DNA from: a virus
Virus record (IMG/VR): IMGVR_UViG_3300037264_000383
Coordinates: 1-23,298 of that record
DNA length: 23,298 nt
Strand: one strand, 5' to 3'
The translations under genes and the position numbers were made by a program. The notes beneath the pieces are model-generated. The model had not been told where the DNA came from. It ran no database searches and saw only the letters and a list, made by a program, of their open reading frames with translations. Shown here piece after piece: positions 1 to 9,300 of the stretch. The stretch's first letter is position 1; each line of letters begins with the position of its first letter.

Positions 1-1312
1 AACTTGTATCATACTTAATCGTTTGTTGTGGTGTGTTGTACAGTCTGCGGTAATTAACAGCGAGATACCTTAATGCGTCAACGATGTGAGTCGCCCAATT
101 GTCCATTGGCTTCGACTGATAACAAGCTCTCTGCTCATCATACTGCCTTTGATACTCACGTATGGCTCGAATACCAATCTGGCAATTCGTTTTATCGATA
201 CGCATTTTTGGAAAGATATACCGCATTGCTTCAATGCCATCTTCAAAGTTTACCTTCGGTGTTACCTGAAAAAACCATCCATGTTGTCTGGCTATCATCA
301 GACGAGACTCAGCCTGTTCCCAGCCTTGGTGAGCTTGCTTCACGTCATGAGGCATGAAGTGATTGCCCCATCTACAGCCGAATGATTGGCGAATCTGCTC
401 AACCTTATCCAAGTACCATTTCAACCCATACCCTGAGTCATGAACGATGTGAACCAGATTGATGTATCTGCCCTCAAGCTGAAACATCCAGCAAGCAGTC
501 GCATCTGTGCCGCCCAAATCCCAAACGGTGTGAAGTGGCAAAGCAGGATTAGGTTTGACGAATGTGAGTCGCCCTTCCTGTTCCATGTCAGACATTTCGC
601 GTGTGAAGTACGCCCCGATGTTCCCCACGTCAAAGTCACAATAGAACTCCTGTCTGATATGCTCCTCAGACATGCCCATCTCTTTTGCTTCTTTAATGAA
701 TGAGGCCGGGATGACTCGGGTGGTTCGCTCCTCATCTACGAAGGTTTGCTCGCAGGTTAAGTGCTGTACGAAGTAGCGAGGGTTATCCCTCACTTGGTCC
801 ATAACTTCCCATCCGTGGTTTTTCCCTCGTGGTGTGAACTGGAATATTTCAATACCACGGTTCTGAACCAAGATGGGATTAAGATACTGGCGAGCGAGAG
901 GATTGTGTAAGCTAAACTCAGAGTAAATAATGGTAATGGGGTTTGTACCCATAAGGCCATTGTAGTTATTACTTCCACCTAGCACCATCCTTGAGCCATT
1001 GATAAGCTCTATCTCCATTCGTGCTTCATTCTTCTTGGCAATAAGTGCGTCAGGAATTGCCGCGAGGAATGGCCGTCCGTCAAAGTCCATGCCCTTCCAG
1101 ATTACAGCCCGTGCTTGCTGAATCAATGGGAACAAATAGACATGAGTTCCTACCCGTGTAAGCGCACGCAATAACCATGCCTGAACCGAGATAACATCCT
1201 TCCCTGCTCGTCTATGAATTACCGAGCATACGTTTTTACCTTCTCGAACCGCTTGAAGGAATTCAACTTGGTAATGACGCGGAATCATTCCATAAGGAAC
1301 TTTGATGTACAC
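1..1312 (-). CDS. Terminase large subunit (TerL), 3' end outside window
   Basis: ATPase/nuclease motor that packages DNA into the prohead and cuts it. The frame is open from 1312 to the left edge (437 codons, no stop), so the C-terminus is missing. Visible motifs, numbered from the GTG: an adenine-binding-like PRHYQ at 11-15; a Walker A-like HRRAGKD at 33-39; a Walker B-like hydrophobic strand ending YSEF at 130-133, with Glu132 as likely catalytic carboxylate; a coupling motif FTPRGKNHG at 159-167. The RNase H-like nuclease acids are WDLGGTD (Asp265), PHD (Asp323) and HIVDALR (Asp412). The GTG start is chosen because it directly follows the rusA stop and has GGAG 9 bases upstream; the first in-frame ATG is codon 9, close to the PRHYQ motif. 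It is the last gene seen of the late block, while the small subunit lies at the other end. The family call is firm. Confidence 0.93.
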   Translation of the reverse strand, partial: MYIKVPYGMIPRHYQVEFLQAVREGKNVCSVIHRRAGKDVISVQAWLLRALTRVGTHVYLFPLIQQARAVIWKGMDFDGRPFLAAIPDALIAKKNEARMEIELINGSRMVLGGSNNYNGLMGTNPITIIYSEFSLHNPLARQYLNPILVQNRGIEIFQFTPRGKNHGWEVMDQVRDNPRYFVQHLTCEQTFVDEERTTRVIPASFIKEAKEMGMSEEHIRQEFYCDFDVGNIGAYFTREMSDMEQEGRLTFVKPNPALPLHTVWDLGGTDATACWMFQLEGRYINLVHIVHDSGYGLKWYLDKVEQIRQSFGCRWGNHFMPHDVKQAHQGWEQAESRLMIARQHGWFFQVTPKVNFEDGIEAMRYIFPKMRIDKTNCQIGIRAIREYQRQYDEQRACYQSKPMDNWATHIVDALRYLAVNYRRLYNTPQQTIKYDTS

Positions 1313-1651
1313 CTATAGTTTCTCCACCGTGACTTCAATCATTCCGAAACGACTGTCACTGCGCCTGATAGATAAATAATCAACTTGAGAATCATCATGA
1401 AAAACCTTTGCTGCTTGAAGGGAATCCAGTATTGACTTAAATAAATTGTCAAGGTCACGTCTACGCTTGTCTGGAGGGTGAGCAATGATTGAGACACATA
1501 ATCGGTCTTCGGTATCAAATCTCTCACACTCAAGACAGGCTCTAACGACCATCTCACGATACTTCTGGCCTTTGGTGGAAATAAAATAACGTGACCCATT
1601 ACGCCTCCAGTATGTGTTTGAGGAAGGAGGCCAAGGCAAAGTTATCAGCAT
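1313..1651 (-). CDS. rusA: RusA-like Holliday junction resolvase
   Basis: Predicted RusA-family endodeoxyribonuclease (112 aa; family usually about 120). It shows the RusA opening (LPWPPSSNTYWRR), the basic-acidic motif PPDKRRRDLDN at 59-69 with the metal-binding aspartates 66 and 68, and HDDSQVD at 85-91 supplying the further acidic residues. Its start ATG overlaps the stop of the upstream lipoprotein gene (TAATG), with AGGA 6 bases upstream. Its TAG stop is followed with no gap by the TerL GTG in the same frame. Being next to TerL suggests that it removes branches from replicated DNA before packaging, the role T4 gp49 plays; that is inference. The family assignment is strong. Confidence 0.92.
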   Translation of the reverse strand: MLITLPWPPSSNTYWRRNGSRYFISTKGQKYREMVVRACLECERFDTEDRLCVSIIAHPPDKRRRDLDNLFKSILDSLQAAKVFHDDSQVDYLSIRRSDSRFGMIEVTVEKL

Positions 1652-2145
1652 TAGCCATCCTCTCTAAGCGCATCATGACTGTCGCCATTGGAGTTCTTAA
1701 CCCAAGTCTGGCCATACATACATACAGCTCCACCATTGAAATGAGAACTTCCAAATACCCTAACAGCCATCCAGTATTTAAATGCTGTACCTGTGGTCAC
1801 ATGCTTATAAATAAGCGCATCATAAAAAATACTATCAGCCTCAGAGCGCGTCATCTCGCCCGGGCAAAAATAGATGTGGTCATGAATAATGGCAGCAGGT
1901 ATCGTGCTGGCTTTGTTAGGAGAATAGATTGACCATAATGACTTAGGGGTTGAGGCAAGGTCAGTAGTAAAGCTTTCTGGAACTACATATTGAACCCCAT
2001 CTACTTTGTAGTAGAATGGCTGGCACAAAGTGAAGTCGTAGTTAGCAAACGGATATAAGCACGGAGGTTTTTTAATCTCCAGCTTATGATGTGTTGAGCA
2101 TGAGCAAAGTAATAGGTATGACAAAATCCATGTCATTAGTCTCAT
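1651..2145 (-). CDS. DUF1353 family predicted lipoprotein
   Basis: A 164 aa protein with a short lipoprotein signal: hydrophobic residues 4-13, then lipobox LCSC with Cys16 as the probable lipidated residue. The rest matches my knowledge of DUF1353: FTTDLASTP at 59-67, AAIIHDHIY at 84-92 and a TRSEAD..FYDAL stretch at 99-111. The family occurs widely in phages and its function is not known to me; the conserved His-Asp pair is suggestive of metal binding. The start at 2145 has AAGGA 6 bases upstream. An in-frame TTG at 2196 would bury the signal peptide behind 17 polar residues and was rejected. A membrane-anchored phage lipoprotein beside other tiny genes could act in lysis (outer-membrane spanin-like) or superinfection exclusion, but no sequence evidence decides. 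Confidence 0.8.
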   Translation of the reverse strand: MRLMTWILSYLLLCSCSTHHKLEIKKPPCLYPFANYDFTLCQPFYYKVDGVQYVVPESFTTDLASTPKSLWSIYSPNKASTIPAAIIHDHIYFCPGEMTRSEADSIFYDALIYKHVTTGTAFKYWMAVRVFGSSHFNGGAVCMYGQTWVKNSNGDSHDALREDG

Positions 2146-2161
2146 ATACAATCCTTGTATA
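2145..2161 (-). promoter_or_regulatory. Hairpin with ribosome binding site in its loop, lipoprotein gene
   Basis: On the minus strand TATACA-AGGAT-TGTATA forms a perfect 6-bp stem with a 5-base loop. The loop holds AGGA, the core of the ribosome binding site, and the last base of the stem is the A of the ATG start. Other genes here share the layout (see findings). It could display the site, act as an operator for an RNA-binding protein, or be chance in AT-rich sequence. Confidence 0.45.
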
Positions 2162-2217
2162 GGACTGGCCGCCAGTTGGAAAAAGGAAGTGGTCAAAAAC
2201 CAAAGGCAGCCAGATAT

Positions 2218-2394
2218 TTATCTGCGATTGGTTTGCGGCTTCATTTTCATTCCAACGCGCATCTCAGCTGACTCCATGCCAGTTTGACGCTTCGCATCAT
2301 AATTTGGGGCGTACTGTACACGGTCATCGACCAATGTAGGAGATCGCCTAACAGGGGAAGTATCGCTCATGTCGCGTCCTTTCATCATCTTCAT
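2218..2394 (-). CDS. Small Met-rich hypothetical protein (58 aa)
   Basis: A short gene with a clear start: AGGAG lies 5 bases before the ATG, and the frame runs 58 codons to a TAA. The product is basic and rich in methionine (8 of 58), starts MKMMKGRDM, has a central VQYAPNYD motif and ends KPQTNRR. There is no membrane segment or signal peptide. It lies in the cassette between the second tail fiber and the DUF1353 lipoprotein, all on one strand with short gaps, so it is probably cotranscribed. The QYAPN motif resembles QYSPN in the 84-aa Met-rich protein at 21343-21597. I do not recognise a family. A minor virion or assembly factor is possible by position only. Confidence 0.6.
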   Translation of the reverse strand: MKMMKGRDMSDTSPVRRSPTLVDDRVQYAPNYDAKRQTGMESAEMRVGMKMKPQTNRR

Positions 2395-2409
2395 AGCAGC
2401 TCCTTGCTA
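2394..2409 (-). promoter_or_regulatory. Hairpin with ribosome binding site in its loop, 58-aa gene
   Basis: Minus strand TAGCA-AGGAGC-TGCTA: a perfect 5-bp stem with a 6-base loop containing the AGGAG ribosome binding site. The last base of the 3' arm is the A of the ATG. This is the same geometry as in front of the lipoprotein gene at 2145-2161. Confidence 0.4.
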
Positions 2410-2410
2410 A

Positions 2411-2620
2411 TTATTTTTTCTTTTTGCCAAGAATCTTGTTCGCCTTGGCATCAATTTTGCTCTCAGTACTTTTGCTCATACGCCCAGAGTTCACAGCCTG
2501 TGATGCTCTAGATTTTGCGTTGGCAGCATGGCTCTTATCGTTAACAGAATAAGAACGGTCAGCTCCAGCAAAGTCTGAGTTAGGTAATTTGTTTCGTTCT
2601 TTACTAGTGAGCTTCGCCAT
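2411..2620 (-). CDS. Small basic protein with RSYSVNDKSHA motif (69 aa)
   Basis: A 69 aa, lysine- and serine-rich protein. The first half has the pattern MAKLTSKERNKLP..DFAG..RSY.VND.SHAANAKSRASQ, which resembles a short conserved protein seen across phages and other mobile elements (typically KLP.. .FA.P..R.YPI.D..HA.NAL.R); I know no function for it. The C-terminus is a lysine tail. Its first codons overlap the end of the 74-aa gene by 17 bases in another frame, implying coupled translation. GGAG lies 7 bases before the ATG, with a weak 4-bp TTTG/CAAA stem around it. The family resemblance is from memory. Confidence 0.7.
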   Translation of the reverse strand: MAKLTSKERNKLPNSDFAGADRSYSVNDKSHAANAKSRASQAVNSGRMSKSTESKIDAKANKILGKKKK

Positions 2621-2828
2621 TTGTATTCTCCAAAGGTGCAGAATCCATTACAGCTTCACCGCTGGCAGCAGGGTCTTCTACTGGCGCAGGCGTACTCATT
2701 AATTGCTGAACCAACTGTTCAAGTATAGACGCAGCACCAATCGCTTGATGTAGGTCTTGAAATATTTTGTTCTTACGCTCAGTCATGACCGTCAAACTTT
2801 TAACCAAACCATCCAATGTTAAAGACAT
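2604..2828 (-). CDS. Small hypothetical protein with N-terminal helix (74 aa)
   Basis: A 74 aa acidic protein. Residues 1-45 read as an amphipathic helix with regularly spaced Leu, Ile and Val. Residues 46-74 are a flexible Pro/Ala/Glu tail (TPAPVEDPAASGEA). There is no signal peptide or transmembrane segment. A strong AAGGAG lies 6 bases before the ATG. It is the first gene after a candidate promoter at 2859-2888, so it may lead a separately expressed cassette running through TerL. I do not recognise the family. A fiber-associated or assembly role is a guess from position only. Confidence 0.6.
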   Translation of the reverse strand: MSLTLDGLVKSLTVMTERKNKIFQDLHQAIGAASILEQLVQQLMSTPAPVEDPAASGEAVMDSAPLENTNGEAH

Positions 2829-2858
2829 TCACTACTCCTTTAGATTAAAATTAATCCT

Positions 2859-2888
2859 ACTATATCCCAGCCTAGTGATAGATGTACA
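2859..2888 (-). promoter_or_regulatory. Candidate sigma70 promoter for the accessory/packaging cassette
   Basis: On the minus strand TGTACA (4 of 6 to TTGACA), an 18-base spacer, then TATAGT (5 of 6 to TATAAT). It sits in the 60-base gap after the second fiber gene and just upstream of the 74-aa gene, where a promoter would restart transcription of the small-protein, rusA and TerL cassette. The -10 hexamer is the same as in the stronger promoter at 18632-18660. Confidence 0.4.
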
Positions 2889-3629
2889 TCATCCATTTGT
2901 TTTGTAACATCCGCTAAGGTTAATCTGTGCTGTAGCTCCAATGTTAGTATTTGTCCATGTTGTCATCGAACCACCCGAAGTATATGAAGCAATTGTTGCT
3001 GTCGTTGCATTCCCGTTCACGCGAGGCAAAACCATTCCTGTAAATGTACAGCCCGGCATAGAATAAATTGAAAGACCTGGCCCATAAGTTGCTACTGCTT
3101 GATAAGGTAATCCAGAAATTAATAAATCACCTGTGCCTGCCCCAGTTTTATTTGACCAAGCTAAAGAAATATCTATGAAAACCAAATTATTTATTTTCAC
3201 ATAAGTACAGCCGCTAAAAGCCATTGTTCCGGGACTTCCACCGCCAAATGTAACTGTTAATGAGGCTGTATTAGATACATAAGAGGTTATTAATGGAACA
3301 CCATTGCCATAACTCCATGCTGCTGCTGTTGTTACGGAATTATTAACCATATTGAATACCGCATTGCCTCCTGCTGGCAATGTGCCGACATTATTACCAT
3401 TAGATGAATTTACAGCTACTGCTTGAGTGCCAAGGTTAATAATGGTAAAGGTGGTTCCATTAGGGACTGTACTTGAGGTAGGTAATTTAAATGAAGCACC
3501 AGTAGCAGTGCCCGTTATAACCTGCATTTGCGTGCTGTTAGCCGTCAAAACGATTGGTGTAAGGTTCACCCCTGCTTGAGTGGTGAACCCTTGGTTATAC
3601 TTATTGTTTAATCCATTCAATATAGTCAT
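2889..3629 (-). CDS. Second tail fiber / receptor-binding-like protein (246 aa)
   Basis: A 246 aa Thr/Ser/Asn/Gly-rich beta-structured protein directly after the main fiber gene. Residues about 24-110 form a module seen in many phage fibers: a TANSTQMQVITG start, FKLPTSSTVPNGTTFTI, a V.VNSSNG.. turn, an AGG.AVF strand and an AAAWSYG end. The C-terminal part (about 130-246), with a Y.KINNLVFIDIS strand and GDLLISGLPYQA, resembles the knob of small fiber proteins that bind receptors. The ATG has AAGGA 6 bases upstream, made partly from the stop codon of the previous gene. It lacks the T7 gp17-like attachment domain, so it probably attaches to the first fiber or the baseplate region. The host receptor cannot be inferred. 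Confidence 0.75.
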   Translation of the reverse strand: MTILNGLNNKYNQGFTTQAGVNLTPIVLTANSTQMQVITGTATGASFKLPTSSTVPNGTTFTIINLGTQAVAVNSSNGNNVGTLPAGGNAVFNMVNNSVTTAAAWSYGNGVPLITSYVSNTASLTVTFGGGSPGTMAFSGCTYVKINNLVFIDISLAWSNKTGAGTGDLLISGLPYQAVATYGPGLSIYSMPGCTFTGMVLPRVNGNATTATIASYTSGGSMTTWTNTNIGATAQINLSGCYKTNG

Positions 3630-3638
3630 ATTAGTTCC

Positions 3639-6359
3639 TTAAACGACATTTAATCCAGAAGATTGAGGAGCGCCAACTGAAGCCCATTTTGTATTGGCGA
3701 TGATACAAACCAGATAAATGGAATCAGTACCAGCTTGAGAAGTAACACTTCCAGTAACACCAACAGTTGAAGTGGCTATCCCTACCTGAACGCTTTGACC
3801 AGCAGCTTGAGCTATTGACCATCCGCCAGTATTCATCCCGACCAATTCAAGAACATCACCAACGGCTGCGGCTGCTGGTAGAGTAAATGTCACAAGAGAA
3901 CCATTGTTTGCAGCATATCCATTGTTAGTGGTCATAGCTTGAGATGTGCCAGTCACAACAGTAAATGGAGTTCCACTTGATGGTGTCGCCCATGTGCCAT
4001 CACCCCTCCAGAATGTAGACCCACTAGCACCTGTTCCTGAATTAAGATTAGTCACAGGCAAGTTTCCAGTAACACCATTGGCCAAGTTCACTTGATTCCA
4101 AGAGGGATTGTTACTTGCGCCTTGGTTGGATAAATACCGAGTAGCATTGGTATCTTTAGCCAGTGTGGAATATATGTTGGTGGCACTTCCATAAAGCAAG
4201 TCACCTTGGTTAACGCCAGTCAATCCAGTACCACCACCTGTTACAGGAATTGTTCCAGCAGTCTGACCGAACTGAATAAATACTATAGGGTCGGTACCGG
4301 CAGCTGTTACGGTAGCAGTTTCTAACCAGCCTGTGCCAGCGTTAGCCGTTCCTGCAATAACTGGAACAATGCCGCTGTTGTTAATATCAACTGGTTGGTC
4401 AAAGTCTGTGGCTCTAGTTAAAATCCAGTTGGTGGCTCCTGAGCCAACATTGGTTACTGTGTAAACGCCATTCTGTAATGTGCTGGCCTGATTCTTTATG
4501 AGTACTCTTTGGCCTACTGTAGGATTAAAACCATCCATTGCAAATACAACTGGCGCTCCAGCATTGGTAAGGGTTGCGCCAACACCAGCTGCCCCATTTG
4601 AATAGGTTACAGTCAAAGCCGCAGTGCTTGCGTAGTTGACTGACTCTTGAGGGTTAAATCCAGAGATAACCGAATCAACATAATTTTTTGTCGCAGCATC
4701 TTGCGCACTGATTGGGTCAACCACACCATTAATTTGATGGGTATTCATATTCAGTGCTTGGGATTGTGCGCCAAGCTGGGTGATGTTTAACTGTACGGCA
4801 CTTGGTAATGTAGTAACTATGCTTGGAACGCCAGCACCAGAAGTTCCAAGAACTCCATTGTTAGCAGTGGCAAGTCCTGATACGACAGTACCATTTGCTG
4901 AATACCATGCCAATTGATTAATTAACCCAGCACTTACTGTTCCTGAACCACCACCGCCAGCAGGGGTAGCCCATACGCCATCTCCACGCCAAAAGGTTGT
5001 ATTGCTTGCGCCACTACCACCGCCTAAATGTGTAACCGCTAAATCGCCAGAAACGTATGAAGCTAAATCAACTGGAGTTCCATTCCAAACCCCAGTGGTA
5101 ATTGTTCCTAGAGTCGTGATAGAAGCCTGACCTACATAATTAGCCGATATATCAATGACAGGATTTATGCCACCAGTTGAAGTTATGCGGTTGGTTGTTC
5201 CTGCTACACTTTTAACATTCCCGGCATCTAGTCCATCAACGTAGGTCTTGATTGATAAAGAGGTGGGTATGTTCGTAGCGGCAGCAGTAGCCATCGTATT
5301 GTCATTAATGATAGCTGATATAACCGTTGTTCCCTGAATAGTGAATGTTCCCGGGGTATCAATGGTTGCAGATAATGAAAGCACTGGATTAACGGGATCT
5401 GTATTATCAACATCAATTTCATTGGCTGTACCCGTTATAGAAAGTACGCCAGCATCTTCAATGATTTGAATCCAGTTTGTACCATCCCAGTACTCAAGGT
5501 ACTCAACATCAGTATTAAACCGGAAGAAGGTATGAGCACCGGGCGTAACAGGTCGTTGAGCGGTTGAGCCTCTAATCAATCCCATGCCCGATGTTCCGGG
5601 AAGGATTACGTTATCAGATATTTTATAAGTAGGATTACCAGCAACACCATTACCATTTGCAATATCAAGCTCATTGGCTGTTCCTTGTAATATTCGCGTT
5701 CCTACAAGTCCGGTAGCCGTGGTCACGAATGCCATGCCGCTTGGTAAGATACTTAGAGGTTGCGAGTTAGGCAGGTCAGTATTGGGCGTATTTAAAACAT
5801 AGGTCGCAATAGCTGGCCCAAATCCACCATCAGGAATGGATATGGCTTCAATTGCAGTGTTGTCAGCATTTTTACGCCAGCCATATTTTGCCGGAAGGAT
5901 TGGCAGAATCTTATCGCCACCACCTAGAATTGTGTCAGGCTCAATAGTAGCTGAGACATAATAGCCCGGATTGATTACTGTATCGTACATCTGCGCTTGC
6001 TGATCAACCAAGGTTAAAATACCGAAGTCTTGATTCAACATACTTGGCACGAAATTTGTATTGATGTACAGATTCAATCGTTCAGCAGGAGTGTTACGCA
6101 CAATGGTGATTACATCATTAAGCGCACGACCACTGAGGAAGGTTACTCGTACAGTCTGGCTTCCACCAACAAAGGTGACATTGTAAAGGCTAGGACTTAC
6201 CAACTGTGTAACATCATTAGGTGGAACGCCTACAGCGCGAGCATACACATCAATATCTGTAGCTACGTCAGCCGTCCAGTTTGTATTGAATACAGTTTGA
6301 GCAGCAGCAGCCACAAGCTGGGTACGTGGAATTACATCGTCTATCACTACTTGGGTCAT
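3639..6359 (-). CDS. Tail fiber protein with T7 gp17-like N-terminal domain
   Basis: A 906 aa fiber. Residues 1-140 resemble the T7 gp17 N-terminal attachment domain: VIPRTQLVAAAAQTVFNTNW at the start, a VTFVGGSQTVRVTF strand, then NDVITIVRNTPAERLNLY. The shaft carries shared fiber modules: two copies of FWRGDG[V/T]WATP (near residues 453 and 785); a DAATKNYVD trimer motif; and a module with GQRVLIKNQ, NGVYTV and RATDFDQP near 610-680. The C-terminal 110 residues form another common fiber domain (GYAANNGSLVTFTLPAAAAV, GWSIAQAAGQ, SIYLVCIIANTKW). The ATG has AGGGAG 7 bases upstream. It follows the gp16-like gene by 27 bases, mirroring the T7 order 16-17. It presumably binds the host surface; no enzymatic depolymerase motif was seen. 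Confidence 0.9.
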   Translation of the reverse strand: MTQVVIDDVIPRTQLVAAAAQTVFNTNWTADVATDIDVYARAVGVPPNDVTQLVSPSLYNVTFVGGSQTVRVTFLSGRALNDVITIVRNTPAERLNLYINTNFVPSMLNQDFGILTLVDQQAQMYDTVINPGYYVSATIEPDTILGGGDKILPILPAKYGWRKNADNTAIEAISIPDGGFGPAIATYVLNTPNTDLPNSQPLSILPSGMAFVTTATGLVGTRILQGTANELDIANGNGVAGNPTYKISDNVILPGTSGMGLIRGSTAQRPVTPGAHTFFRFNTDVEYLEYWDGTNWIQIIEDAGVLSITGTANEIDVDNTDPVNPVLSLSATIDTPGTFTIQGTTVISAIINDNTMATAAATNIPTSLSIKTYVDGLDAGNVKSVAGTTNRITSTGGINPVIDISANYVGQASITTLGTITTGVWNGTPVDLASYVSGDLAVTHLGGGSGASNTTFWRGDGVWATPAGGGGSGTVSAGLINQLAWYSANGTVVSGLATANNGVLGTSGAGVPSIVTTLPSAVQLNITQLGAQSQALNMNTHQINGVVDPISAQDAATKNYVDSVISGFNPQESVNYASTAALTVTYSNGAAGVGATLTNAGAPVVFAMDGFNPTVGQRVLIKNQASTLQNGVYTVTNVGSGATNWILTRATDFDQPVDINNSGIVPVIAGTANAGTGWLETATVTAAGTDPIVFIQFGQTAGTIPVTGGGTGLTGVNQGDLLYGSATNIYSTLAKDTNATRYLSNQGASNNPSWNQVNLANGVTGNLPVTNLNSGTGASGSTFWRGDGTWATPSSGTPFTVVTGTSQAMTTNNGYAANNGSLVTFTLPAAAAVGDVLELVGMNTGGWSIAQAAGQSVQVGIATSTVGVTGSVTSQAGTDSIYLVCIIANTKWASVGAPQSSGLNVV

Positions 6360-6386
6360 TGCTTATCTCCCTATATGCCCTGAGTC

Positions 6387-9300
6387 CTATTGTCTGTCGG
6401 GTAAATCTAATGATTCAGCCCAATGATTTAACAATCCCCTAAGCCCTAACGCTCCTGTCAGTGGCACTAAGCGGATTGCTTTTTTAGCATCTCCTGTCGT
6501 GAATTTCTTATCTGTTCCCATCGAGTGTTGTAAGATTGTGGCTATGTCCTCGGCAATTCCTGCCGCAGGGCCAAGCGCGCTCCACTTGTTCCACCCTTGA
6601 AAACGCTCTGTTGTTTTAGGCAATAACTCACCACCTAAGAATTTATTCATGGTTTGTAGTAAGTCTGGTGTATGACCTAATATGCCAGAGTTCGATACTG
6701 TCTCAAAGGCTTTTCCAAACCATGTGTCATCATTGTCAACGTCAGCCGCTTTCCCATTTGCAAGTTTCCTCAATGGGTCGGTCATAGCTCCTAACCCTAG
6801 CATAAATACTATGCCTTGAAGTTTTTGAGCGTCAGCACGTTGTAACATGGGAACGGTGTATTTATTAAAGGCTGAGAAGCCCCAGCCGTGGAACATGAAT
6901 ATCATTCCGAGGATTGGGTTGTTCGTCCAAAAGGGTGAATTGAACATTCCTTTTTGGATGATGGTATCGTACACACCACGCCTGATACTGCTTGCCATGC
7001 GTGCTACGGCTTCGTTGTCTTTCCATTCCCAGTACTTGGATTGGTAGGCATTTGATTTGGTCTTCCAGCCTGTACCTTCTTCAAAGGATTTGATAAAACG
7101 GTCTGCCCAAACTTTGGGGTCAATGCCATATTGGAGTAAGCCCATCTCATCTGTTTTAGAAAGTTTTCCCTCTCGAAAGTCATACATGTGCCTCATAATT
7201 TTAGATTGCATAATACCTGCGACAATGCGCTGGTTCGCGTTCTCAATAAAATTTGTTCCAAAAAAGTTTCCTGATAAGTGACCTACTTTCTCAAGTGCGC
7301 TTTCAAGGTGTGTGGCAATTGGAACATCACCAACCGATTGATTGTCGCTGTATCTTGAGGAGTAGCCTTGCTCTACGTGCTGTAAGGCCAAGTGAGCATC
7401 AGCCGCATTGCGAGCCGCCACTTCTGAAAGTTCGGAGTCTACATAGCCATTGAGTGTTTGAATGAATGGCTTGAGTCCATCACGCAAATAATTCCACATG
7501 CCGTGCTTTAAGATGATTGCGCCAATATCCGTAACCTGTGATATGGGAACACCACCAAGCTTGGTAGATGCGGCAAAGTTTTTAATGGCACGCGTCACCC
7601 TCAATGTCGAGGCCGAGGCATTCGTTCTGCCCATGAAGGTATCGAATAGATTCTTCATAAGGGTTTGGGCCTTTCTAAAGTCACGGTCAAGTTTGAGTAA
7701 CTCTTTGCCCCGTTGCTCTTCGGTAAGCTTCGTGTCTTTGTTGATATTCAATTCCATCTTGGTGCGTTCTTCGCCTAAGATACGTGCTAACCCCATTGCG
7801 CCATGCTCACCTTCAAGCATGTTAATGTCTTTGAACACTGTACCTAAAGCGATATGACGGCCTAGAGTACGCGCATAGGAAGCAGCAGCCTTTGGAACAT
7901 CAGCAGAAATAAATCGGGCATCATTTAATAATTTTGCCGGAATCATAAATGTTCTGCGTCCAAGAGGATTGGCGAACAAGCTAGGCATCATTGAGCCAAG
8001 CATTGATTGCTGAATTTGTTCTGTGGTGTTATTGAGGTACAGATTGCGCTGTGCTTCTGCCGCAGCGATACGGGCATCGTCATTGCCAAAGGGTGCGCGA
8101 AATCTTGCCCATTCATCAGGGTTCCTGAAATTAATAATGTTCTGGTCTTTGGTGAAGAACTTTTTCTTAATCTCGCCTCTGTGCGCGCGTTGCTCCAAAT
8201 CATCCAACAACTCAGACTCAGCAAGGCTTAACTCATGTGCTTTGCTTTCGGCCTCAGCAATTTCCTTCTCAAGTTTTTTCATCTTGTCGATATTGCGCTT
8301 GGTTGCTTCTTTGGTCACATTTTTCTTAGCAGAAGACTTGGCCGCTGAAAGCTTTGATTTAAGCCCTGAGACGATTTTCTTTTGCTCCGCTACCTTTGCC
8401 TTACCTTCATTGAGAGGGGCGTGTATAGCCCTTAATTCGTCCGCTTCTGATAGGGTTAGAAAGTTCCTGTCCTCTAACAGCAAAGCCACGTCATCGTCTT
8501 CGGCATCTCGCGCACGTCTTTCAATATCAAGCTGTATTGATTTAACTCGGTCACGCGCCTCTTTAATCTCATTAACGGCTGAACGGTCATAGGCTTCGCC
8601 AGTTAATTTATGCTCTTCCAGTTGCTTGAGAAAGGCACGTGCCTCATCCAAGGGTCGGGTAATTGATTCAAGTACCGAGTCTTGGCGTTTAAATTCATCT
8701 GATACGACCTGACGAAACTGGTCTTGTCGCTTCACTAAGGCCATGTTATCCATGTTCTGGGTGTAATAGCCTCGGGCATTACGTGGCGATAGAATCTCTT
8801 CGTCAAATCCTTTAACACTTAATAGCTGCTTGTACAGACTATCCGTATATTCTGTGTACATCTTAGATGCGGCATTGGTGCTTTTTGAATAATTAAATTC
8901 TTGGGTAATGGTTGAATCGACTACGTTGTAGTTGAAGTCTTCCCATTTGGTCTGTTCCCCTTTAAGCGCACGCTGTGACAATGCTTTGGTGGCATTCTTG
9001 ATGTTGTAGCCGCCTTCAATTCCATTCTCTTCTAGGAAGTGTCCACGGTATTTAAGATTGAAGTCCACGGCTCCAGCGTTGATTGCTGACATTAAATCCT
9101 CAGCGGTATCGGGTCTTGCTTTGCCTTCCATGACTCCTTTGGTGATAAGAGAATGGGAAGCCAGTAAATCAATAGCACCACGCATGGTTTCAAATCTGCT
9201 TCCAAAGGCTTGAACAATTGGGCTGCCCAGTACTGAGTTCCCGGCTAATTTAGAGACTCCGGGAATTCCAAAGAGGAATCCATGATGTAATGCGGAGTCC

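Noticed and set aside
1591-1932. Plus-strand frame of 113 codons opposite rusA and the lipoprotein gene
   Set aside because: Both opposing minus-strand genes have clear family motifs; this frame has neither a good start signal nor a recognisable product.
8023-8592. Plus-strand frame of 189 codons inside the gp16-like gene
   Set aside because: It is antisense to the Lys/Glu/Ala-rich coiled coil, whose codon bias keeps the opposite frame open. The product is a Ser/Ala/Leu jumble with no ribosome binding site or family resemblance.
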